Assembly: GCF_001015195.1 (NCBI RefSeq)
Contig: NZ_LDES01000046.1
Coordinates: forward strand, 177,532-241,531
Direction: 5' to 3'
Length of the DNA stretch: 64,000 nt
DNA from: Sphingomonas sp. Y57
Lineage (GTDB): Bacteria > Pseudomonadota > Alphaproteobacteria > Sphingomonadales > Sphingomonadaceae
In this document: positions 38,530 to 46,105 of the stretch, one piece after another
Numbering within the stretch: position 1 is the stretch's first letter
Layout: the number at the start of each line of letters is the position of its first letter
The notes under the pieces: generated by a model
Databases searched by the model: none
What the model saw: the letters and a program-made list of their open reading frames with translations, nothing else
Told to the model about the DNA's origin: nothing
Position numbers and translations under genes: made by a program

Positions 38530-39405
38530 CTACGCCCCGGCGAACAGCCAGTCGTGGAACAGCCGCACCGCGCGGGTCGACAGCGCCGGGCGGCGGCAGG
38601 CGAACCAGTAGCCGTAGGGGCTTTCGACACTGTCGTCGAACAGGCTGGTGAGGCGGTCGTCATGCGCGTCGTCGAGATGGCTCTTGAGCATGAACGCCAC
38701 GCCCAGCCCCTGGGCCGCCGCATCAAGCATGAGCTGCCCCGAGTCGAACAGATCGACCGCCGCCGGTTCGATATCGGGCCGGCCGAGCGCTTCCCGCCAC
38801 ATGTTGAACAATTCGGGCATGTCCCGGTGGAGGAAAATCGTCAACCGGCCGATATCGTCGAGCTTGCTGACCGGATAGCGGCCCGTCAACAGCGAGCGGT
38901 TGACGATCGCGACCGCCGTGTCCCGGTCGATCCGGCGCGAATAGAGGCTGGAATCGATGTCCCGCGCCAGCACGATCGCCGCGTCGACCCCTTCGCCAAG
39001 CCGGGCCAGCGCATGGCTGGCGGTATCGATGTCGATATGCAGCTCGGGATGGCGCGCGCGCAGCTCGGGCAGCCGGCCCATCAGCCGTTGCGACGCGAAC
39101 AGCGGCATCACCCCCAGCCGCAGCCGCAGCAGCTCGCTCTCGCCCGAGGTCGCATCGATCGCCAGGGTGAGCTGGTCGAGCGCTGGCGCGATCCGCGACA
39201 GCAGCTTCTCCCCTTCGGTCGACAGGATCATCGCCTGGTGGCGGCGTTCGAAAAGATTGCGGCCCATGAAGCGTTCGAGCGCCTGCACCCGGCGGCTGAG
39301 CGCCGGCGAGGACAGCGCCAGCTCCTCGGCGGCAGCCTTGACCGAACCCAGACGCGCCACCTGGACGAACGCCTCGATGGCGGTCAGCGGGGGCAATCTT
39401 CGCAT
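38530..39405 (-). CDS. LysR family transcriptional regulator
   Basis: A 291-residue regulator. The N-terminal winged helix is LPPLTAIEAFVQVARLGSVKAAAEELALSSPALSRRVQALERFMGRNLFERR (residues 4-55); the rest is the periplasmic-binding-like effector domain (LRLRLGVMPLFASQRLMGRLPELRARHPELHIDIDTAS). The subtype resembles GcvA-like regulators, but the ligand is unknown. GGAGG six bases upstream supports the ATG at 39405 over earlier codons. Two TTGCAA-based palindromes (39433-39443, 39511-39527) lie upstream, and a divergent transcript ends at a terminator at 39615. Confidence 0.9.
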   Translation of the reverse strand: MRRLPPLTAIEAFVQVARLGSVKAAAEELALSSPALSRRVQALERFMGRNLFERRHQAMILSTEGEKLLSRIAPALDQLTLAIDATSGESELLRLRLGVMPLFASQRLMGRLPELRARHPELHIDIDTASHALARLGEGVDAAIVLARDIDSSLYSRRIDRDTAVAIVNRSLLTGRYPVSKLDDIGRLTIFLHRDMPELFNMWREALGRPDIEPAAVDLFDSGQLMLDAAAQGLGVAFMLKSHLDDAHDDRLTSLFDDSVESPYGYWFACRRPALSTRAVRLFHDWLFAGA

Positions 39406-39432
39406 GCAGGCCTCCATCCCGGCGGATTCACG

Positions 39433-39443
39433 TTGCAATGCAA
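39433..39443. promoter_or_regulatory. Candidate LysR operator half-palindrome 1
   Basis: TTGCAATGCAA is a palindrome around a central base, 28-38 bases upstream of the LysR start codon, a usual position for autorepression. Confidence 0.4.
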
Positions 39444-39510
39444 AATAGCGTCGGACCTGTCGGGGCCCAACCATCTATCCTTATACTCAACGGATTATCG
39501 GGTTTTCAAG

Positions 39511-39527
39511 ATTGCAAATGTTGCAAT
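39511..39527. promoter_or_regulatory. Candidate LysR-type box (ATTGCAA-ATG-TTGCAAT)
   Basis: A perfect 7-3-7 palindrome that contains the T-N11-A pattern recognised by LysR-type regulators. It lies 106-122 bases upstream of the LysR gene and shares the TTGCA core with the site at 39433. It also falls inside the predicted divergent transcript. Confidence 0.5.
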
Positions 39528-39614
39528 CGTCCAGGCCGACTGCGCATTTGCCAGAATCGATGCCGCAGCGCAAAAAGAACGGGCCTTTCAGGCATCCTCT
39601 CCTAAAAACTTTAC

Positions 39615-39644
39615 GGCCGGTCCTTCGGGATCGGCCTTTTTTTT
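39615..39644 (+). terminator. Orphan intrinsic terminator
   Basis: A 9-bp stem (39615-39623 with 39628-39636, one G-T pair), TTCG tetraloop and eight T. It faces the plus strand, but the nearest upstream plus-strand gene ends at 38432 and has its own terminator. It therefore points to an unannotated transcript starting in the LysR promoter region. Confidence 0.9.
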
Positions 39645-39794
39645 GGCCGGCCACGCAACCGGGGGCGGCTCGGGCGGTTGAGGGATCGTCCTGTCGTATC
39701 CGTAACGGCCGACGCTTGCCTTTGGCCGCGGCATTTGCGAACGGAGGATGGCAGAGGATCACAGCCCGTCCGGGCCAGCAAATAGGTGAGTTTA

Positions 39795-40418
39795 ATGGTC
39801 GATCGGGCGCTTGGCAGCAGCGTTGACGCCAACAGGCCCTCCGCCTCGATCAACCCCTTCGCCTTGTTCTTCCGGGAATTCCTGCGCCATCCGGTGATGA
39901 TAGGCTCGATCATTCCGTCGTCGCGGCGAACGATCGACGCGATGCTGGCGCCGGTCGATTGGAACAGGACGAGGCTGTTCGTCGAATATGGCCCCGGCGT
40001 CGGCACCTTCTGCGCCACCATCCTTGAACGGCTTCCCGCCGACGCTACGCTGTTGGTGATCGACACCAACCCGGTCTTCATCGATTATCTGCGCCGCAAA
40101 TTCTCCGACAGCCGCTTCGTCGCGGTCCATGGATCGGCCGCGGACGTCAACGAGATCGTCGCCGCGCACGGTTTCGAGAAGGCCGACTACGTCCTGTCTG
40201 GCCTTCCTTTCTCGACCCTCCCCGCCGGAGTGGGCGCTGCGATCGCCGAAGCGACCCACCGGGTCCTGGCGCCGGGCGGCTCTTTCTTGATCTACCAATA
40301 TTCGCCCTATGTGCTGTCATTGATCGAGCCGCTGTTCGAGTCGATCGAACGCGACCTCGAATGGTGGAACATCCCGCCCTGCGGCCTGTTCTGGGCTCGC
40401 AAGGCAGCCGAAGAATAG
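39795..40418 (+). CDS. PmtA-like SAM-dependent methyltransferase (phospholipid N-methyltransferase family)
   Basis: A 207-residue class I methyltransferase. The segments INPFALFFREFLRHPVMIGSIIPSSRRTIDAML, motif I LFVEYGPGVGTFCATIL (about 62-78) and YVLSGLPFSTLPAGVGAAIAEATHRVLAPGGSFLIYQYSPY resemble the PmtA family, which methylates phosphatidylethanolamine stepwise to phosphatidylcholine, and the related rRNA dimethyltransferase fold. Activity on lipid is inferred from similarity only. AGGTGAG supports the ATG at 39795. No other lipid gene is adjacent. Confidence 0.8.
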   Translation: MVDRALGSSVDANRPSASINPFALFFREFLRHPVMIGSIIPSSRRTIDAMLAPVDWNRTRLFVEYGPGVGTFCATILERLPADATLLVIDTNPVFIDYLRRKFSDSRFVAVHGSAADVNEIVAAHGFEKADYVLSGLPFSTLPAGVGAAIAEATHRVLAPGGSFLIYQYSPYVLSLIEPLFESIERDLEWWNIPPCGLFWARKAAEE

Positions 40419-40516
40419 GCGTCTTTCGGGCTTGCATGCCCATTTTCCTTTACATTCGGGCCCGGGCCTGATAGCCGCCCCCTCTTTCCGATTTCCCAGT
40501 TACAGCGGAGCGTTTC

Positions 40517-40858
40517 ATGGCGCGCGTCACCGTCGAGGATTGCGTCGACAAGATTTCCAACCGGTTCGATCTGGTGCTGATGGCGGCCCAGCGGGCGCGC
40601 CAGATCTCCGGCGGGGCCGAACTGACGATCGATCGCGACCGCGACAAGAATCCGGTCGTCGCGCTACGCGAGATCGCCGAACAGACGATCACGCCGGAGG
40701 AACTGCACGAGGCGGTCGTCTCGACCCTGCAGCGCGTCCGCGTGGATGACGACGATGCGCCGGATGAGATCGGCTCGCTGGCCGCCTCGGCCGAGGCGCT
40801 GCGCCTCACCGCCGCAGCCCCGCCGCGCAACCAGAATATCGGCGGCGACTACGAATAA
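40517..40858 (+). CDS. rpoZ: DNA-directed RNA polymerase subunit omega
   Basis: A 113-residue omega subunit ([58 protein letters not shown]). It aids assembly of the beta' subunit and forms part of the ppGpp site in some bacteria. The C-terminal Asp/Ala-rich tail is variable in the family. It precedes the Rel/Spo gene, a common pairing, but two hairpins in the gap suggest separate transcription. Confidence 0.95.
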   Translation: MARVTVEDCVDKISNRFDLVLMAAQRARQISGGAELTIDRDRDKNPVVALREIAEQTITPEELHEAVVSTLQRVRVDDDDAPDEIGSLAASAEALRLTAAAPPRNQNIGGDYE

Positions 40859-40866
40859 GCCGCTTC

Positions 40867-40889
40867 GTCCGCCATTGGCGGACCTTTTT
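40867..40889 (+). terminator. Intrinsic terminator of rpoZ
   Basis: GTCCGCC-ATT-GGCGGAC (40867-40883) followed by CTTTTT, nine bases after the stop. Confidence 0.82.
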
Positions 40890-40893
40890 GCAA

Positions 40894-40924
40894 CGACCCG
40901 CTGGCTCCGTCCGGCGGGTCGTTT
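40894..40924 (+). terminator. Second hairpin in tandem after rpoZ
   Basis: CGACCCGC (40894-40901) pairs with GCGGGTCG (40914-40921), followed by TTT. It stands four bases after the first terminator. Confidence 0.6.
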
Positions 40925-41023
40925 CGCATCTGCTGCATTTAGACCGCGCCTTGTGGCGGAACGGTCACAAATTTCCGCTTTTGCCAGTTGCATAGCCGTG
41001 GGCCGAAACCCCATCATAACCTT

Positions 41024-43129
41024 GTGCTAAGACAATATGAACTCGTCGATCGGGTATTGAGCTACGATCCGGACGCGGATGAGGCCCTGCTCAACCGCGC
41101 CTATGTGTTTTCGATGCAGGCGCATGGCAGCCAGAAGCGCGCCAGCGGCGATCCCTATTTCAGTCACCCGATCGAGGTGGCCGGCATCCTGACCGATTTG
41201 CGGCTCGACGATGAGACGATCGCCACCGCGATCCTTCACGACACGATCGAGGACACGGTCGCCACGCCCGAGCAGATCGAGAAGAGCTTCGGCCCCTCGG
41301 TCGCGCGGCTGGTCGACGGCGTCACCAAGCTGTCGAAGATCGAAGCGCAGACCGAGAATGAACGCGCCGCCGAGAATCTGCGCAAATTCCTGCTCGCCAT
41401 GTCGAGCGATATCCGCGTGCTGCTGGTCAAGCTCGCCGACCGGCTCCACAACATGCGCACGCTCCACCATATCCCGTCGGAGCAGAAGCGCCGCCGCATC
41501 GCGCGCGAGACGATGGACATCTATGCCCCGCTCGCCGAGCGGATCGGCATGTACGAGTTCATGCGCGAGATGCAGACGCTCGCCTTCCAGCAGCTCGAGC
41601 CGGACGCCTATGCATCGATCACCAAAAGGCTGAAGCAGCTCAACGACGGTGGCGGCGACCTGATCTCGCGGATCAGCTCGGGCCTCCGGCTCCAGCTCGG
41701 CCGCGCCGGCATCCAGGCCGAGATCCAGGGGCGCGAGAAGCACCCCTATTCGATCTGGAAGAAGATGGCCGAGCGCCACATCAGCTTCGAGCAGCTCTCC
41801 GACGTCATGGCGTTCCGCGTGATCGTCGCCGACATCGACGAATGCTACAAGACGCTGGGCGTGCTCCATCGCCGGTGGCCGATGGTCCCGGGCCGTTTCA
41901 AGGACTATATCTCCACGCCGAAGCGCAACGGCTATCGCTCGCTCCACACGTCGATCATCCATTCGGAGAAGATGCGCATCGAGGTGCAGATCCGCACCGA
42001 GGAGATGCACGCCGAGGCCGAATATGGCCTGGCCGCGCACTGGGCTTACAAGCAGGGCAAGCCAGCCGGCGAGCAGCGCAACCATAGCTGGATCCGCGAT
42101 CTCGTCGACATCCTCGAACATGCCGACAATCCGGAGGAGCTGCTCGAACACACCCGGATGGCGATGTACCAGGATCGGATCTTCGCGTTCAGCCCGACGG
42201 GCGAGCTGATCCAGCTTCCCAAGGGATCGACCGCCATCGACTTCGCCTATGCCGTCCATACCGATGTCGGCGACACCACGGTCGGCGCCAAGATCAACGG
42301 CCGGGTGGTGCCGCTGCGTACCCTGATCGAGAATGGCGACCAGGTGCAGATCCTCCGCTCCAAGGCGCAGGAGCCGCAGGTCGAATGGCTGACCTTCGCC
42401 TTCACCGGCAAGGCCCGCGCCGCGATCCGCCGGTTCGTGCGCCACAAGGAACGCGAAGAGACGATCGCGCTCGGCCGTAAATTCTACGACGAAATCATCC
42501 GCCGCATCCCCGCCCCGCTGGGTCCCGAAGCGCTGCCCGAGGCGCTCAAGCGGCTCAAGCTTCCCGACGAGGAGGCGCTGATGGAATCGATCGCGCGCAA
42601 GCTCATCGACGACGCGACGGTGATGGACGCGCTGATGCCGGGCAGTGCCGAGAAGGCCGGCGTCAAGCGGCGCGAGACCGGCCAGCGCGAGGCGATCTCG
42701 ATGAAGGGGCTGACCCCCGGGGTCGCCTTCCAGCTCGCGGATTGCTGCAACCCGGTGCCGGGCGACCGCATCATCGGCGTGCGCCGGCCCGATCAGCCGG
42801 TCGAGGTCCACACGATCGACTGCAGCAAGCTGGCCGAACAACAGGACGCCGACTGGGTCGATCTCGCCTGGGGTGACGGATCGGATGGCGGCACCGCGCG
42901 GTTGACGGTTATCGTCAAGAACGAGCCCGGCGCGCTCGGCATCATGTCGGGCATCCTCGGCGCGCATCATGCCAATATCGTCAACCTGTCGCTGTCGCAC
43001 CGCGACACGGCCTTTCACACCTATGACGTGACGATCGAGGTTCACGACGTCCAGCATCTGATGAAGATCATCGCCGCCCTGCGCGCCGCCGATGCCGTGT
43101 CGCAAGCGGAGCGTACCCCGGCGGGTTGA
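41024..43129 (+). CDS. rsh: Bifunctional (p)ppGpp synthetase/hydrolase (RelA/SpoT homologue)
   Basis: A 701-residue Rel/Spo protein. The HD hydrolase domain is intact (AHGSQKRASGDPYFSHPIEVAGIL; ATAILHDTIEDT; KLADRLHNMRTL). The synthetase domain has KHPYSIWKKMAERHISFEQLSDVMAFRVI and KRNGYRSLHTSI. TGS (DRIFAFSPTGELIQLPKGSTAIDFAYAVHTDVG) and C-terminal ACT (VIVKNEPGALGIMSGIL) domains complete the long form. It sets ppGpp level in starvation. The conserved N-terminus (M)LRQYELVDRVLSYDP places the start at a GTG at 41024. Confidence 0.95.
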   Translation: MLRQYELVDRVLSYDPDADEALLNRAYVFSMQAHGSQKRASGDPYFSHPIEVAGILTDLRLDDETIATAILHDTIEDTVATPEQIEKSFGPSVARLVDGVTKLSKIEAQTENERAAENLRKFLLAMSSDIRVLLVKLADRLHNMRTLHHIPSEQKRRRIARETMDIYAPLAERIGMYEFMREMQTLAFQQLEPDAYASITKRLKQLNDGGGDLISRISSGLRLQLGRAGIQAEIQGREKHPYSIWKKMAERHISFEQLSDVMAFRVIVADIDECYKTLGVLHRRWPMVPGRFKDYISTPKRNGYRSLHTSIIHSEKMRIEVQIRTEEMHAEAEYGLAAHWAYKQGKPAGEQRNHSWIRDLVDILEHADNPEELLEHTRMAMYQDRIFAFSPTGELIQLPKGSTAIDFAYAVHTDVGDTTVGAKINGRVVPLRTLIENGDQVQILRSKAQEPQVEWLTFAFTGKARAAIRRFVRHKEREETIALGRKFYDEIIRRIPAPLGPEALPEALKRLKLPDEEALMESIARKLIDDATVMDALMPGSAEKAGVKRRETGQREAISMKGLTPGVAFQLADCCNPVPGDRIIGVRRPDQPVEVHTIDCSKLAEQQDADWVDLAWGDGSDGGTARLTVIVKNEPGALGIMSGILGAHHANIVNLSLSHRDTAFHTYDVTIEVHDVQHLMKIIAALRAADAVSQAERTPAG

Positions 43130-43175
43130 GTTCGGCGGATTGGCTTGGCGCCATGGCTGTCGTAGGGACGTCGAC

Positions 43176-44936
43176 ATGAGCGATATCCTGCGAGAGACCG
43201 GTGACGAGACCGACATCCTGATCGTCGGCGCGGGCCCGGTGGGCCTGGCGCTGGCGGCCGATCTGGCCCGGCACGGACGGCAACCGCTGGTGATCGACGG
43301 CAAGGACGAAATCAGCTGGAGCAGCCGGGCGATCTGCCTGTCGCGCCGCAGCCAGGAAATCTTCGACCGGATTGGCGCCGGCCCGGCCTTCGCCGCCAAG
43401 GGGCTGCCCTGGTCGCGCGGCAAGACCTTCTACCGCGATCGCCTCGCCTTCGAGCTGGAGATGCCGTTCGCGTCCCAGGACCGGCACGCGCCGTTCATCA
43501 ATCTCCAGCAATATTATAGCGAGCAGTTTCTGCTGGACGCCGCCGTGCGCGCCGCCGGCCCCGGCGTCGTACGCTGGAACCATCTTGTCCGCGCGGTCCA
43601 GCCCGGCCCCGACCATGTCATGGTCGAGGTCGAGGGGCCCGAGGGCATGCGGCGGGTGAAGGCCGGCTGGGTGGTCGCCGCCGACGGCGCGCGATCGGTG
43701 GTCCGCCAGGCGCTGGGCCTCAAGTTGCAGGGCGATTCCTACGAGGGCCGCTACCTGATCGCCGATATCGAGGTCGCCGGCGTCGCGCGGCCGGTCGAGC
43801 GGCACGTCTGGTTCGATCCGCCGTCCAATCCGGGATCGACCGTTATCCTCCACGTCCAGCCCGACGGGATCTGGCGCATCGACATCCAGCTCCGCGACGA
43901 GGATGGTGATGAGATGCTCGAGGAGGATCGCCTGTTGCCGCTGCTGCAGGCGCAGCTCGACATGATGGGGGTGACCGCCGGCTGGACGCTGGTCTGGAAG
44001 AGCATCTACCGCGCCCATGCGCTGACCCTCGACAGCTACCGTCACGGACGGGTGATGCTGGCCGGCGATGCCGCGCATCTGGTCCCGATCTTCGGCGTGC
44101 GCGGCCTCAATTCGGGGATCGACGACGCCCACAACCTCGCCTGGAAGCTGGCGCTGGTCGCGGCGGGCAAGGCTCCGGCCGCATTGCTCGACAGCTATTC
44201 GGCCGAGCGGGTGCGCGCGACCCGCGAGAATCTGGCTGCCGCGACCAAGAGCACCTGGTTCATGTCGCCTCCGACCGAGGGCTTTCGGCGGATGCGCGAC
44301 GCGGTGCTGACGCTATCCGGCCAACATCGCTGGGCGAGCGAGTTGCTCAACCCGCGCCAGTCGACCGCCCACATCTACGACACTTCGCCGGCGATCGTGG
44401 CCGACGACGATCCCGCGGGCGTGCGTCCCGGCGCGGTCGTGCCCAACCTGCCGGTCACGATCGACGGCCGCGAGGTCCACCTCCACGACGCGCTCGCGCC
44501 GACACGGTTCACCCTGCTGCTGTTCGCCGACCGTCTGCCCGCCGGCGCCGCCCCCGCCGCGACCGACGATCTCGCCGTCGTGACGATCCGCGGCGACGAT
44601 GCCCTCGCGCAGGCCTTCACCGCCGATCGCCATCCGGTCTATCTCGTCCGCCCCGACGAGCATGTCGCGGCGCGGCTCGCCTCGGCCGATCCCGCCGCCG
44701 TCGCGGCGGCGATGGATGTCGCGACCGGGCGGACGCCGCGCGACACGACGGGCGCGCCGCCGGTCGTGCGCAACGACACGCCGCTCGAACACATGTACGC
44801 GGCGATCGCCGCGAGCCTGCCGGACGGCGGCGACGCGGCGGCCGACACGCTCGCCCAACTCTGCCTGCTGCTGTGCAACGACGCCGCCGACCCCGGCCGC
44901 GTGCTGGAGCTGGTCGCTACGCCGCCCGGAAAGTGA
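43176..44936 (+). CDS. FAD-dependent aromatic hydroxylase (MhpA/PheA-TfdB type)
   Basis: A 586-residue class A flavin monooxygenase. The FAD dinucleotide fold is DILIVGAGPVGLALAADLARHG at about 13-34, the second site is WVVAADGARSVVRQALGL, and the third is GRVMLAGDAAHLVPIFGVRGLNSGIDDAHNLAWKLALV. The C-terminal ~150 residues form a thioredoxin-like domain, as in phenol and 3-(3-hydroxyphenyl)propionate hydroxylases. These enzymes add oxygen to phenolic rings; the substrate is unknown and no ring-cleavage gene is adjacent. ATG at 43176 is preferred to the longer open frame. The stop overlaps the end of the convergent dioxygenase by 20 bases. Confidence 0.9.
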   Translation: MSDILRETGDETDILIVGAGPVGLALAADLARHGRQPLVIDGKDEISWSSRAICLSRRSQEIFDRIGAGPAFAAKGLPWSRGKTFYRDRLAFELEMPFASQDRHAPFINLQQYYSEQFLLDAAVRAAGPGVVRWNHLVRAVQPGPDHVMVEVEGPEGMRRVKAGWVVAADGARSVVRQALGLKLQGDSYEGRYLIADIEVAGVARPVERHVWFDPPSNPGSTVILHVQPDGIWRIDIQLRDEDGDEMLEEDRLLPLLQAQLDMMGVTAGWTLVWKSIYRAHALTLDSYRHGRVMLAGDAAHLVPIFGVRGLNSGIDDAHNLAWKLALVAAGKAPAALLDSYSAERVRATRENLAAATKSTWFMSPPTEGFRRMRDAVLTLSGQHRWASELLNPRQSTAHIYDTSPAIVADDDPAGVRPGAVVPNLPVTIDGREVHLHDALAPTRFTLLLFADRLPAGAAPAATDDLAVVTIRGDDALAQAFTADRHPVYLVRPDEHVAARLASADPAAVAAAMDVATGRTPRDTTGAPPVVRNDTPLEHMYAAIAASLPDGGDAAADTLAQLCLLLCNDAADPGRVLELVATPPGK

Positions 44937-45648
44937 CGACGAGCACGTCGCGGTAGGCGGGCCGGTCGGGATCGATCGGCACGATCGGGGTGACCGCATG
45001 GTAGATGCGATGATCGTCGATCAGCACCGCGTCAAAGGGCTCCGCCAGGCAGAACGACCCGATCTCGCGTCGGTCGGGCCCGTGGATCTTGGTCACGCCC
45101 TCCTCGACATTGTGGCGCGCGACCAGCATCACCAGCACCCAGTCGACGCCGTCGCGGTGGAGCCCCTCGGGCGTCGGCAGACCCGCCGCATCGGCGGCCG
45201 CTTCGATCCGGAACTGATGGACCTCGACATGCCATCCCGTTTCCGGCCGGGATGAAAGTCCAGTGAACACGCCCTCCGCAAAGCCGATCACGCCCGGCAG
45301 GGTCGGGCCGCCGGCGATGTCCGGCTCGACCGGCTCGAACCAGCGCTCGATCCCTCCGTTAAGGATATTATAGTCGCGGCTCTGATAATGCGGCTGGTGG
45401 GGCTTGCGCACGATATCCGGCCCGACCGCGAAGACCGCGTGCCGCCGCCGCCGATAACGGCCTCCATCGGCCATGAAGCGATCGTCGCCGAGCCGTTCCC
45501 AGCTCCGCGCGAAACCCGCGAAGCGCTCGACCGCCGCCGCCGGAAGCAGCGCGCGCATCTCGGTCGCCTCGATGATCGCGAAGCCGTCGCGGCGAAGCGG
45601 GGCCAAGTCGAAGGCGGGCGGAATGTCGGCATGGGGCTGCATGCCCAT
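44917..45648 (-). CDS. 2OG-Fe dioxygenase family protein
   Basis: A protein of about 243 residues resembling the PF10014-type 2-oxoglutarate/iron dioxygenases, a group that includes free amino-acid hydroxylases such as isoleucine 4-hydroxylase. Candidate iron ligands are H and D in PTPEGLHRDGVDWV and H in LIDDHRIYHAVTPI; VVTFRAA at the C-terminus may hold the co-substrate arginine. GGWIERWF-like segments upstream are family-specific. ATGs at 45648 and 45642 are both possible; the second has AGGATGG upstream. It ends inside the 3' end of the flavin monooxygenase gene on the opposite strand. Confidence 0.8.
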   Translation of the reverse strand: MGMQPHADIPPAFDLAPLRRDGFAIIEATEMRALLPAAAVERFAGFARSWERLGDDRFMADGGRYRRRRHAVFAVGPDIVRKPHQPHYQSRDYNILNGGIERWFEPVEPDIAGGPTLPGVIGFAEGVFTGLSSRPETGWHVEVHQFRIEAAADAAGLPTPEGLHRDGVDWVLVMLVARHNVEEGVTKIHGPDRREIGSFCLAEPFDAVLIDDHRIYHAVTPIVPIDPDRPAYRDVLVVTFRAA

Positions 45649-45720
45649 CCTATGAGCCGATTGCCCGCTTTCGACTAGGTCTTGATGCGGACGCCCGGCT
45701 CCGTTTCGACGAAGCAGTTG

Positions 45721-46002
45721 TCAGCCAAAATCGTCGTCGAGCGTGTAATCTGCCGGATCATAGACCTTGTAGGCGACGATCGTCTTGGTCTTGCGGATGT
45801 GGGGCAGCTTGAACAGCTTCGCGATTACATCCTCGGAGATATCGCGACGGTTGTCGATCTCGACCCGCAACAGCAAATCCCACTTGCCGCTGATCGAACT
45901 GATGTCGCGGATATGCTCGATCCCGCTCCGCGCGAGGGCGAGCCCCAGATCGTGCGTCTTTCCGGGATCGGCCCGGACGAAAACGAAGAAGCGCTGCATC
46001 AT
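45721..46002 (-). CDS. Lone Lrp/AsnC ligand-binding (RAM) domain protein
   Basis: A 93-residue protein that consists only of the alpha-beta RAM domain of Lrp/AsnC regulators (MQRFFVFVRADPGKTHDLGLALARSGIEHIRDISSISGKWDLLLRVEIDNRRDISEDVIAKLFKLPHIRKTKTIVAYKV). The DNA-binding helix-turn-helix is absent. Stand-alone RAM proteins form rings and may bind amino acids or pair with full Lrp proteins. Two consecutive ATG codons (46002, 45999) could serve as start. Confidence 0.85.
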   Translation of the reverse strand: MMQRFFVFVRADPGKTHDLGLALARSGIEHIRDISSISGKWDLLLRVEIDNRRDISEDVIAKLFKLPHIRKTKTIVAYKVYDPADYTLDDDFG

Positions 46003-46105
46003 GAAGGAACGTCCCTGCCCATGGCGATCCGATTAAAGCACCGCAGCCGGGTAAAGCGATAGCCCTTCGCGCACCGTCGGCCGATTTTCCCGCCGAGCGA
46101 ACCGG

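Larger units (their letters stand above)
39406..39794. other. 389-base gene-free stretch between the LysR gene and the PmtA-like gene
   Basis: It holds two LysR-type palindromes (39433-39443, 39511-39527), a TATACT -10-like hexamer at 39482-39487 on the plus strand, and an intrinsic terminator at 39615-39644. No convincing protein is encoded on either strand before the terminator; a frame that begins at 39512 reads straight through it. A short non-coding RNA of about 130-160 nt, from near 39490 to 39644, is the best explanation. Confidence 0.5.

Noticed and set aside
39512..39826. Plus-strand 104-codon frame across the orphan terminator
   Set aside because: It would read through a strong intrinsic terminator and overlap the start of the methyltransferase gene.
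41027..43423. Minus-strand open frame of 798 codons opposite rel
   Set aside because: Mirror frame; the plus strand encodes all Rel domains in order.
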